Below, in pieces: positions 30,081 to 42,000 of a DNA stretch of 64,000 bases. The stretch is taken from the NCBI RefSeq assembly GCF_014204915.1, contig NZ_JACHMH010000001.1, forward strand, positions 6,535,501 through 6,599,500. Reading direction: 5' to 3'. A model generated the notes under the pieces. The model did not search any database, had not been told where the DNA came from, and worked only from the letters and a program-made list of their open reading frames with translations. Made by a program: the position numbers and the translations under genes. Every line of letters begins with the position of its first letter. Within the stretch, counting starts at the first letter, position 1. The stretch is from Crossiella cryophila (GTDB taxonomy: Bacteria > Actinomycetota > Actinomycetes > Mycobacteriales > Pseudonocardiaceae).

Positions 30081-33000
30081 GGCCACCACCGCGACCGGCT
30101 GGGCTTGTTCCCTGGTGCTGCCGCCGCCGAGCCGGATCGCCAGGTGCTCGGCCAGCGCGGTCACGGTCGGGTAGTCGAAGACCAGGGTGGCCGGCAGGGT
30201 CAGGCCGGTGGCGGTGGCGATGGCGTTGCGCAGTTCCACCGCGGTCAGCGAATCGAAGCCCAATGCCCTGAACGCGCGTTCATCCTCGATGTGGCCGGGC
30301 GAGCGGTGGCCCAGCACCCCGGCGATGTGCCCGCGCACCAGTTCCCGCAGTGCGGGCACCTGCTCGGCGGCGGGCAGCGCGGTCCAGCCCTCGGCGAACC
30401 CGCCGACGCCGGTGCGGCCCGCGGCGGTCCGGCGGTGCAGCACACCCGCGAGGGTGCGCAGCAGCGGTGGGAGGTCGTCGGTGGTGCGCAGGGCGGCGGT
30501 GTCCAGGCGGGTCAGGCCGAGTACGGGTTCGGTGGTGGCCAGGGCGGCGTCGAACAGGTCAAGTCCCTGGGCCACGGTGAGCAGCGGCATCCCGGCCCGA
30601 GCCATCCGGCGCAGGTCGACGTCGGTGAGTGTGCCGGTGAGCCCGATCTCGGGGGTCCACGCGCCCCAGGCCAGCGAGACCCCGGGCAGCCCGCGGTCCC
30701 GCCGCCACTGGACCAGGGTGTCGGCGAAGGTGTTGCCTGCCGCGTAGTTGCCCTGGCCGGGGCCGCCGAGCAGTCCGGCCAGCGAGGAGAACACCACCAG
30801 CGCGGTGTCGGGGGCGGCGAGTTCGTGCAGGTGCCAGAGCGCGTCGACCTTGGGCGCCAGCACCCGGTGCACCCGCTCGGCGGTGAGCGAGCCGATCACG
30901 CCGTCGTCGAGCACGCCCGCGGTGTGCACGACGGTGCGCACGGGGTGCGCGGCGAACACCGCGGCCAGCGCGGCCCGGTCGGTGACATCGCAGGCGGCCA
31001 CGGTCACCTCGGCGCCCAGGCCGGTCAGCTCGTCGAGGAGTTCGGTCGCGCCGGGGGTGTCCGCGCCGCGGCGGCCGAGCAGGACCAGTTCGCGCACGCC
31101 GCGGGCCCGCACCAGGTGCCGGGCGAACAGTCCGCCCAGGCCGCCGAGTCCACCGGTGATCAGGACCGGGCCGGGCAGCGAGGCTGGGGTATCGGCTGGA
31201 GTGGTGCGGACCAGGCGGGGCACGTGCACCACGCCATCGCGCACCGCGGCCTGGGATTCGCCCAGGGCGAGCAGACCGGCGACCAGTCCGGGGTCGAGGT
31301 CGGCGTCGAGGTCGAGCAGGGTGATCCTGTCCGGGTTCTCCGTCTGGGCGGAGCGCACCAGGCCCCACACCGCGGCCGCGGGCAGGTCGAGCACGGGTTC
31401 CGCGCCGACCGCGACCGCGCCCCGGGTGGTCACCACCAAGTGAGCGCTCTCGCGGGCAAGACAGCTCTGCAATTCGGCCAGGACCGCGGTCACCACTTCG
31501 TGCACCGCGGCGGGGGTGGGTTCCGGGGTGTGCGGCACGGCCAGCACGGTGTGCTCGACCGCCGCGGCGACCGGTACCGGGGTCTCGGACCAGCGCGGCA
31601 CCAGCAGGGTCGCGTCGGTGATGGCGGCCAGGTCGGCATCGGTCAGCGGCCGGGTTGCCACGGTGGCGGCGAACACCGGCGCGCCCGTGTGGTCGGTGAT
31701 CAGCAGCCGGTCACCGGACCGGGCGGCGCGCACCAGGGTCGCGCCGGTGGCGAACAATGCCACGTCGGTGAAGGCGCAGGCCAGCTCGTCGGGCGCGGTG
31801 TCCAGCGCGGTGGCCAGCAGGGCCGGGTGCAGGTCGTAGCCATCGGCCTCGGGCACCTCGACCTCGGTCCACGGGCCGTCCACCGGCCCCGGCCACACCG
31901 CGCCGGTGCCCAGGACGCCGGTTGCGTGGCTGGTCCAGTCCGCGACGCCGTCGAGGCGGGCGTGCATCGCCAGCTCCCAGCCACCCTCGCCGGGCGTGAC
32001 CGACACCCGCAGCCGCACACCTCCGTTGGCGGGCAACAACAACGGGGTGTGCACGGTCAGCTCGGCCACCCGGTCGCAGCCGACTTCAGTGGCCGCCCGC
32101 AGCGCGAGTTCCACCAGCCCGGCCTCCGGGAAGGCAGCCCGCCCGGCCAGCCACGGATGCGCTCCGGCGACCAGGCGTCCGGTGAGCAGCACGCCGCCGC
32201 CGGGCAGTTCCACCACCGCGGCCAGCAGCGGGTGTCCGGCGGTGGCCAGGCCCGCGCCCGCGACATCGCCCTGACCGGAAGCCGTCGGCCAGAACCGCTC
32301 GTGCTGGAACGGGTAGGTCGGCAGATCAACCGGCGTGACCCCGGCGAACAGCCCCGCCCAGTCCACCGGCACACCTCGCACGAACAGCTGGGCGGCACCG
32401 GCGTGCACCCGGGCCGGCCCGGCCTCGTCCCGGCGCAGCGTGCCGGTCACCACGGCGTCCGGCACGATCTCCGGCACCGCGGGCACGAGTACCGGGTGCG
32501 GGCTGATCTCGGCGAAGACCAGGTGCCCGTCGGTGGCCGCCGCCCGCACGGCCTCGGCGAAGCGCACGGTCTCGCGCAGGTTGAGCACCCAGTAGGCGGC
32601 GTCGGCCTCGGCGGTGTCCATGATCTGCCCGGTGACCGCGGAGTACACCGGCACACCCGAGGACCGCGGCGCGATCGGCGCCAGCTCGGCCAGCAACCTG
32701 GCCCGCAACAACTCCACCTGCGCCGAGTGCGAGGCGTAGTCCACCGGCAGCACCGTCGCCCGCACGCCGTCAGCCACACACCGCGCGACCAGCTCGTGCA
32801 GCGCGGCGACCTCACCCGAGACCACCACCGACGAAGGCCCGTTCACCGCGGCCACCGACAGCCGCTCGTCAATCAACTCCGCGACCCGCTCGGCAGGCAG
32901 CGCGACCGCGGCCATCCCGCCAAGCCCGGCCAGGGTGTCCGCGATCGCCTTGCTCCGCAACGCGACCACCCGAGCACCGTCCACAAGGGACAATCCACCC

Positions 33001-36000
33001 GCGACGCAGAACGCCGCGATCTCCCCCTGTGAATGCCCGATGACCGCCGCGGGCGCAACCCCCATCGACCGCCACACCGCCGCGAGCGACACCATCACCG
33101 CCCACAACGCGGGCTGCACCACATCAACCCGAGCCAGGGAATCCTCATCCCCCAGCACATCCCGCAGCTGCCAGTCCACAAAGGACGACAGTGCGGTCGC
33201 ACACTCCCCCATGGCGGCGGCGAACACCGGCGAGCTGTCCCAGAGTTCCAGGGCCATCCCGGTCCACTGACTGCCCTGCCCTGGGAAGACGAACACCGGC
33301 GCGGCGGCAACTTCAGCCACGCCCAGCACGACCTCCGGCACGGGCGTGCCCGCCGCCAGCGCCCGCAACCCGGCCACCAGCTCGTCCCGATCCGCACCGG
33401 TCACCACGGCCCGGTGCTCGAACACCGACCGCCCGGCCAGGGTCAGGCCCACCGCCGCCGGATCGCTCAGCTCGGTCCCGAGCAGCCGCTCAGCCTGGGC
33501 CCGCACGGCCTCGGCCGTACGCCCGGACAGCACCCACGGCACAACAGCGGGCTCAACCGGCACCCGCTCGGCCACCGGTTCGGGGGCTTCCAGGATGACG
33601 TGCGCGTTGGTCCCGGACATCCCGAAGGAGGACACTCCGGCCCGGCGCGGCCGCCCGGTCGACGGCCACGGCGCGGATTCGGTCAGCAACGCCACCGCCC
33701 CGCCGGACCACTCCACCTTCGACGACGGCGAGTCCACGTGCAGCGTCGGCGGCAGCACCCCGTGCCGCATGGCCTGCACCACCTTGATGATCCCGGCCAC
33801 CCCGGCGGCGGCCTGGGTGTGCCCGAGGTTGGACTTCAGCGAACCCAGGTAGAGCGGCCGTTCCCGGTCCTGCCCGTAGGTGGCCAGCAGTGCCTGCGCC
33901 TCAATGGGATCACCCAGCACCGTGCCGGTGCCGTGCGCCTCCACCAGGTCCACTTCGGACGGTCGCAGGCCCGCCCCGGCCAGCGCGGCCCGGATCACCC
34001 GCTGCTGCGCCGGACCATTAGGCGCGGTCAACCCATTGGACGCGCCATCCTGGTTCACCGCACTGCCCCGCACCACCGCGAGCACCCGGCGCCCCTCGCG
34101 CACCGCATCCGAAAGCCGTTGCACCACAAGCACACCGACACCCTCGGACCAGCCGGTGCCATCCGCGCCGTCCGCGAACGCCTTGCACCGCCCGTCCGGC
34201 GCCAGCCCGCCCTGCTGGGTGAACCCGACGAACGTCTCCGGCGTGGCCATCACCGTGGCACCACCGGCCAGCGCCATCGAACACTCCCCGGCCCGCAACG
34301 CCTGCACGGCCAGGTGCAAGGCCACCAGCGAGGAGGAGCAGGCCGTGTCCACGGTGATCGCGGGCCCCTGCAGGCCGAGTGAGTAGGCAATGCGCCCGGA
34401 GGCCACACTCGTCGCGCCACCGGTCATCAGGTGCCCGGCGGCGTCCGTGTCCGAGCGGCCCGCGACCTGTCCGTAGCCGGAGTCGAAGGCCCCCACGAAC
34501 ACGCCGACCGGACTGCCCGCCAACGACAACGGGTCGATCCCGGCGTGCTCCAGTGCCTCCCAGGAGGTCTCCAGCAACAACCGCTGCTGTGGATCAGTGG
34601 CCAGGGCTTCCCGCGGTGAGATCCCGAAGAACTCCGCGTCGAAATCGCCCACCCCGCCAAGGAATCCGCCCTGCGCGGTCACCGAGGCACCGGCGTCCAG
34701 ATCCCAGCCGCGATCGGCCGGGAACCCGGTGATCACGTCTCGCCCGGCGGCGACCAGGTCCCACAGCTCGTCGGGGGAATCCGCGCCGGGGAACCGGCAA
34801 CCCAGGCCCACGATGGCGATCTGCTCATCGGTCGCCGCGCCGGAGACGGTCGCGGTGACCGGCCGGGGTGCGGAGTCGAGCAGTTCGGCCAGGTGTCCGG
34901 CCAGCACGGTGGCCGTGGGGTGGTCGAACACCAGCGTTGGCGGCAGGGCCAGGCCGGTGGCCGCGGCGAGTTCGTTGCGCAGTTCGACCGCGGTCAGCGA
35001 GTCGAAGCCCAGGTCCTTGAACGCGCGATCGGCATCGGCCGGTGAGCCGTGGCCGAGCACGGCCGCGACCCGCCCGGTGATCAGCGCCCGCAGGAACGGA
35101 ATCCGTTCGGCAGTGGGCAGAACGGCGTAGCGCTCGGCGAAACCGTCCGGCCCGTCCCCGGCGGCCCGGCGGGTGGTCCGCCCGGCCAGCGCGCGCAGCA
35201 CCACCGGCAGTTCCCGCTGACGCCGCAACGCCTCCCGGTCCAGCCGGGTCAGGCCCAGCACCGGCTCGCCCGCGCCGACCACCCGGTCGAACAGGGCCAG
35301 ACCCTGCTCGACGGCCAGCGGCGGCAGTCCGGATCCGTTCATCCGCCGCAGGTCCAGCTCGGACAGCCGCGAGGTGAGCCCGGCCTCGGCTGACCAGGAA
35401 CCCCAGGCCAGCGCCACCGCGTGCTGGCCGTTGGCCTGGCGCCACTGGGCGAAGGCGTCGACGAAAGCGTTGGCCGCGGCGTAGTTGCCCTGCCCGGCCC
35501 CGCCGAACACCCCGGCCAGCGAGGAGAACAGCGCGAACAGTGGCACATCGCCGACCAGTTCGTGCAGGTGCCAGGTGGCGTCCACCTTCGGCCTGAGCAC
35601 ACCCGCCAACCGATCGGTGGTCAGCGCGTCCACCACACCGTCGTCCACCACACCCGCGGTGTGCACCACCCCGCCGACCGGGTGGTCGGCCAGCACGGCG
35701 GCGAGGGCGTCCCGGTCGGAGACGTCGCAGGCCAGTACGGTCGCGGTGGCGCCGAGTCCGGCCAGTTCGGCGACCAGGTCCGCGCCACCACCACGACGAC
35801 TGAGCAGCAGCAGATCCCGCACCCCGTGCGTGGTGACCAGGTGGCGGGCCACCTGCGCGCCGAGTCCGCCGGTGCCGCCGGTGATCAACACGGTGCCGTC
35901 GACGGCGGGGAAGGCGGCGGGCTCGGGCTGACGGCGGACCAGCCGCGGGGTCAGCAGGAGATCGCCGCGCACCGCGACCTGGGGTTCGCCCAGTGCGATG

Positions 36001-39000
36001 GCCTGTGTGAGTCCGGCGGATCCGCTGCCAGGGGCGAGGTCGACCAGGGTGATCCTGCCCGGGTTTTCCGTCTGCGCGGACCGCACCAGGCCCCACACCG
36101 CGGCCGCGGGCAGGTCCGACGCGGGCTCCCCGGCTCCGGTGCTGATCGCGCCTTCGGTGACCACGACCAGGTGCGCCGTCCCGGTCAGCTCGCGCTGGAG
36201 CCGGTCCAGCAGGGCGGCGGTGATCTCGTGCACGGCCGCGGGCGAGGGCACCGGGGTGGACGGCACGGTCAGGACCACGGCATCGGCCGGTTCTGCCTGG
36301 ACCGGTGTTGCCGCAACCCATTCCGGGACCAGCACGGCGGTGTCGTCGGCGACGGCGAGCCCGGTCATCGGCCGGGTGATCACCTCGCCGATGGACAGCA
36401 CGGGCACGCCCGCGCCATCGGCGATCTCGACCGCGAAGGTGTCCGGTCCCGTCTCGGTCAGCCGCACCCGGGTCCGGGCCGCGCCGGTGGCGTGCAGCAC
36501 CACCTCACGGAACTCGGCGGGCTGCCGGTCGTCCGCCAGCACGGGCAGCAAGGCGTTGTGCAGCAAGGCGGGGTGGATGCCGAACGCGCCAGGTTCGGCG
36601 ATCTCCACCTCGGTCCAGGGCAGCTCACCGTGCTGCCAGGTCTCGGCGCGGGTGGCGCCGGTGGTCAGCAGGCCGGTGGCGTGCCGGGTCCAGTCCTCGG
36701 CGCCCTCGGGGCAGGCGTGGATGGCGACCGCCCAGTCCGCACCGGCCGGGGTGAGGGCGACCTGGATCCGGCAGCCACGCTCGGCCAGCACCAGCGGCGC
36801 CTCCACGACCAGTTCGGCGAGGCGGTCGCAGCCCACCGCGTCACCCGCGCGCACGGCCAGTTCGAGCAGCCCCGTAGCCGGGAACACGGTGTGGCCGGGC
36901 ACAACCAGGTCCGGCAACCACGGCTGGGTACGCGCGGACAACCGGCCGGTGAACAGCACGCCACCCGTGCCGGGGGTGCTCACCACAGCACCCAGCAGCG
37001 GATGCCCGGCGGCGGTCAGACCCGCGCCGGTGACATCGCCCGCACCGGCGCCGGCGGGCCAGTACCGGGTGCGCTCGAACGGGTAGGTGGGCAGCCCGAT
37101 CCGGCGCGCACCCGGGAAGAACGAGGTCCAGTCCAGCTCGACGCCGTGGGTGAACAGGCGGGCGGCGGTGGCCACCGGGGTGTCGTCACCGTGCAACGGC
37201 ACCGCGATCAGGTCGCTGCCACGCCGGGCAGCGGCGGCCAGTGCCGTGCCGGGGCCGACCTCGACCAGCGCGCCAATACCCCGCTCCGCCACCCGGCGCA
37301 CGGCCTCGGCGAACCGGACCGGCGCACGCACCTGCCGCACCCAGTAGCCGGGCGTGGCCGGATCACCGTCCACAGTGGACACAAGTGGGATGGTCGGCGG
37401 CCGGAAGTCCAGTCCGGCCAGCACCTGCTCGAACTCGGCGAGCATGGGTTCCATCAACGCGGAGTGGAAGGCGTGCGAGACCTTCAACCTGGTCCGCCGC
37501 CGATCGGCGAAGTGCTCGGCCACGGCCAGCACCTCCGCCTCGACCCCGGACAGCACCACCGAGCCCGGCGCGTTGACTGCGGCCAGTGACACCGTCTCGG
37601 ACAGGTGCCCCGCGACCTCGTCCTCACTCGCCTCGATCGCGATCATCGCGCCACCCGTGGGCAGGGCCTGCATCAACCGGGCCCGCGCCGACACCAGCGC
37701 GGCGGCATCAGACAGCGACAGCACCCCGGCGACGTGCGCGGCGGCCACCTCGCCCACCGAGTGCCCGACCAGGAACTCCGGCCGGACGCCCCAGGACTCC
37801 AGCAACCGGAACGCCGCGACCTCCACCGCGAACAACGCGAGCTGGGCCCACCCCGTGCGCGCCAACAGCTCCGCGTCCTCGCCCCACATGACCACGCGCA
37901 GCCCGGGATCCAGCTCAGCGGTCACCGCGTCGAAGGCCGCCGCGAACACCGGCGAGGTCTCGTACAGCGCCATGCCCATGCCCAGCCGCTGCGATCCCTG
38001 ACCACTGAACAGCAACGCCACTCCGGGCGCCCCGGCCCGGCCACGCAACGGCGCTTCCCCCGCGGCCACCGCACGCAGCCCGGCCAGCAGCTCGTCCCGG
38101 TCCGCGCCGACCACCGCGGCGCGGTGCTCGAACCGGGTGCGCCCGGCCAGGGTCCAGCCGATGTCCCGGAGGTCGCCGGGGGCGTCCAGCAGCCGCGCGG
38201 CCTGTGCGTGCACCGCCTCCGGGGTGCGGCCGGAGAGCAGCCAGGCCACCGGGCCGGGTTCCGGCGCTCGCCCGGGCAGTGCGGCGGCGGCCTCGATGAT
38301 CACGTGCGCGTTGGTGCCGGAGACACCGAAGGAGGACACCGCCGCCCGGCGCGGGCGACCGGTCTCCGGCCAGGCGCGGGACTCGGTGAGCAGTTCCACC
38401 GCACCCGCCGACCAGTCCACTGTGGACGATGGTTTGGCGACGTGCAGGGTTCGCGGCGCGATGCCGTGCCGTAGCGCCTGCACCATCTTGATCACCCCGG
38501 AGACCCCAGCTGCCGCCTGGGTGTGCCCGAGGTTGGACTTGAGTGAGCCGAGCAGCAGCGGTTCGGTCCGGTTGGCGCCGTAGGTGGCCATCAGCGCGTG
38601 CGCCTCGATCGGGTCGCCGAGCACCGTGCCGGTGCCGTGCGCCTCGACCACGTCCACTTCGGACGGTGCGAGTCCGGCGACGGCCAGCGCGGCGCGGATC
38701 ACCTTCTGCTGGGCCGGTCCGCTGGGTGCGGTGAGCCCGTTGGACGCGCCGTCCTGGTTCACCGCGGTGCCGCGCACCACCGCCAGGACCTCGCGGCCCT
38801 CCCGCACGGCGTCGGAAAGTCGTTGCACCACAAGCACGCCAACGCCCTCGGACCACCCCGTGCCGTCCGCGGACTCGGCGAATGCCTTGCACCGCCCGTC
38901 CGGGGACAGCCCGCCCTGCTGGGTGAAGCCGACGAAGGGTTCGGTGCTGGCCATCACGGTGACGCCACCGGCCAGCGCCATCGAGCACTCACCCGAGCGC

Positions 39001-42000
39001 ACCGCCTGCACGGCCAGGTGCAGGGCCACCAGCGAGGAGGAGCACGCGGTGTCGATGGTGAGCGCGGGTCCCTGCAGGCCGAGCACGTAGGCGACCCGGC
39101 CGGACAGCACGCTCTGCGCGCCGCCGGTGACCAGGTGCCCGGCCAGCTCGGGGTAGGCGCGGGTGACGAGTTCGGCGTACCCGGACGGGATCGCGCCCGC
39201 GAACACGCCGACCGCCGCTCCGGCAAGGGATTCCGGGTCGATCCCGGCGTGCTCCAGCGCGGACCAGGAGGCTTCCAGGAACAGTCGCTGCTGCGGGTCG
39301 GTGGCCAGTGCCTCGCGCGGGGAGATACCGAAGAACCCGGCGTCGAAATCACCCGCGCCGTCCAGGAATCCACCGTCCACCACACCCCCGGCGGCGGCCA
39401 GCGCGTCCACCTCCCAGCCGCGATCGGTCGGGAAACCGGTCACGGCGTCGCCACCCTCGGCGACCAGCCGCCACAGTGCGTCGGGATCGTCCACCCCGCC
39501 GGGCAGGCGGCAGGCCATGCCGACGATGGCGATCGGGTCGTCCCCGGCCACCGCGACCCGGGTGTCGGTGCTGACGGGTCCGGCGTCGCCGAGCAGTTCG
39601 GCCAGGTGCGCGGCCAGTGCGGTGGTGGTCGGGTGGTCGAAGACCAGGGTGGCGGGCAGGGTCAGGCCGGTGGCGGCGACCAGGCGGTTGCGCAGTTCCA
39701 CCGAGGTCAGCGAGTCGAAGCCCTGGGCGTGCAGGGCGCGACCGGGGTCGACCCGGTCGGCGGCGGTGTGACCGAGTGCGGCGGCGGCGTGTCCACTGAC
39801 CAGTTCGCGCAGGAAGCGGGGTCGTTCGGCGGCGGGCAGGGCGGTGTAGCGGGCGGCGAACCCGTTCTCGGCAACAGGAGTCGGCTCGGCCAGCTCGCTC
39901 AGCAGCGGACTCGGCCTGGCCGCGGTGAAGGCGGGCAGGAACCGGCCCCAGTCGACGTCGGCGACCACCACGGCGGTGTCCCCGGCCAGCAGCGCGGCGT
40001 CCAGTGCGGCCAAGGCCCGGTGCGGTGCGATCGGCGGCACCCCGGCCCGGCGCAGCTGCTCGGCCCGGCCAGGGATTTCCCCGGTCATGCCCGCACCGGC
40101 CCAGGCGCCCCAGGCCATCGCGGTGGCAACGCGGCCACCCGCGCGGCGGCGGGCGGCGAGTGCGTCCAGGCTGGCATCCGCGGCGGCGCATCCGGCCTGT
40201 CCCGCCGCGCCCCAGGCACCCGTGCCCGAGGTGAACAGCACAAACGCGTCCAGGTCGAGGTCCCGGGTGAGGGTGTCCAGCACCTGCGCGCCAATGACCT
40301 TGGGCCGCCACTCAGCGGCCAGCTGCTCCTCGGTGACCTCGGCGATCCCGACCGGCTCCTGCCGCACACCGGACAGGTGCAGCACCGCGGTGACCGGAGT
40401 GTCCACTGTGGACATGGCGGCGGCCACGGCGTCCTGGTCGGCGACATCGCAGGCCACCGCCGTCACCGGCAGTCCGGCGAACCCGGTCAGATCGGCCGCG
40501 GTCCGGCTCAGCAGCAGCACGTGCTCCGCGCCCCGCTCCAGGGCCCAGTGCGCCACCTGCCGCCCCAGCCCGCCGCCGCCCCCGGTGATCAGCACCGTGC
40601 CCCTGGCCCGCCACCGCCCGGCCGGAACCTCGGCAGCCCGTACCAGCCGACGGCCGAACACCCCGTTGGCCCGTACCGCGATCTGGTCTTCGGCACCATC
40701 CAGCACCGAGGCAAGCGATTGTGCGGTCTGGGGGTCCAGCACCTCGGGCAGGTCAACCAGACCACCCCAGGCCGCGGGGTGCTCCAGTGCCGCGACCCGG
40801 CCCAGACCCCACACTCTCGCCTGTGCGGGATCGACGTCCTCGCCGTCAACCGCCACCGCACCCCGGGTCGCCATCCACAGCGGCGCGGGCAACGGCGTGC
40901 GCAGCAACGCGACCGGGTCGGCCTGCAGAGCCAGCACCCCGGCGAACTCACCCTCCGGCACGGCATCGGCCACCACGGTGCCCGCACCAAGCGCGGCGGC
41001 CAGTGCACTCGCGTCCGACCCCGCGCCCAGCACCAGCCACGGCCCGGGGTGCGCGGGCCCGAGGTTCAGCGGCCGCCAAACCTCCCGGTAACGCAGGTCC
41101 GACACCGCGTCCCCGACCGCGACCCGCGGCGCGTCGGCGAGCCAGAAGTGTTCGTGCTCAAAGGGATAGGTCGGCAGCTCCACCCAGTCCCCGGCGCCAA
41201 CGACTGCGGTCCAGGACACCGGAACCCCCGCCGCGAACAACTCCGCCAGCGACAGCAGCACCCGGCTGGGCCCACCCTCGTCCCGGCGCAGCGTGCCGGT
41301 GATCACCGCGTCATCGCCGAGCGACTCCCGCAGCGCCCCTGCCAGCACCGGGTGCGGACCAACCTCGACCCAGGTCCCGTGCCCGTCCGCCGCCGCGGCC
41401 CGCGCGGCCCGCTCGAACAACACGGTCTCGCGCAGGTTGCGCACCCAGTACGCGGCATCGGCCCCGGCGGTGTCGAACGCCTCCCCCGTCACCGAGGAGT
41501 ACACCAGCACCTCGGCCGACCGCGGCAGCACCGGCGCCAGCTCAACCAGCAGCCGCTCGGCGATCCGTTCCACCTGCGCCGAATGCGAGGCGTAGTCCAC
41601 GGGGAGGATCCGCGCCCGTACCTCATCGGCCACACACCGCGCGACGAGTTCTTCCAGCGCCGCGACCTCACCCGAGACCACTACCGACGACGGCCCGTTC
41701 ACCGCGGCCACCGACAGCCGGTCATCGATCAGCTCGCCAACCCGCTCAGCGGACAGCGCGACCGCGGCCATTCCACCAAGCCCGGCCAGGGTGTCCGCGA
41801 TCGCCTTGCTCCGCAACGCGACCACCCGAGCACCGTCCACAAGGGACAGTCCACCCGCGACGCAGAACGCCGCGATCTCCCCCTGCGAATGCCCGACCAC
41901 CGCGGCCGGTTCAACCCCCATCGACCGCCACAGCTCGGCCAGCGACACCATCACCGCCCACAGGGCAGGCTGCACCACGTCAACGCGCGCCAGGGAATCC

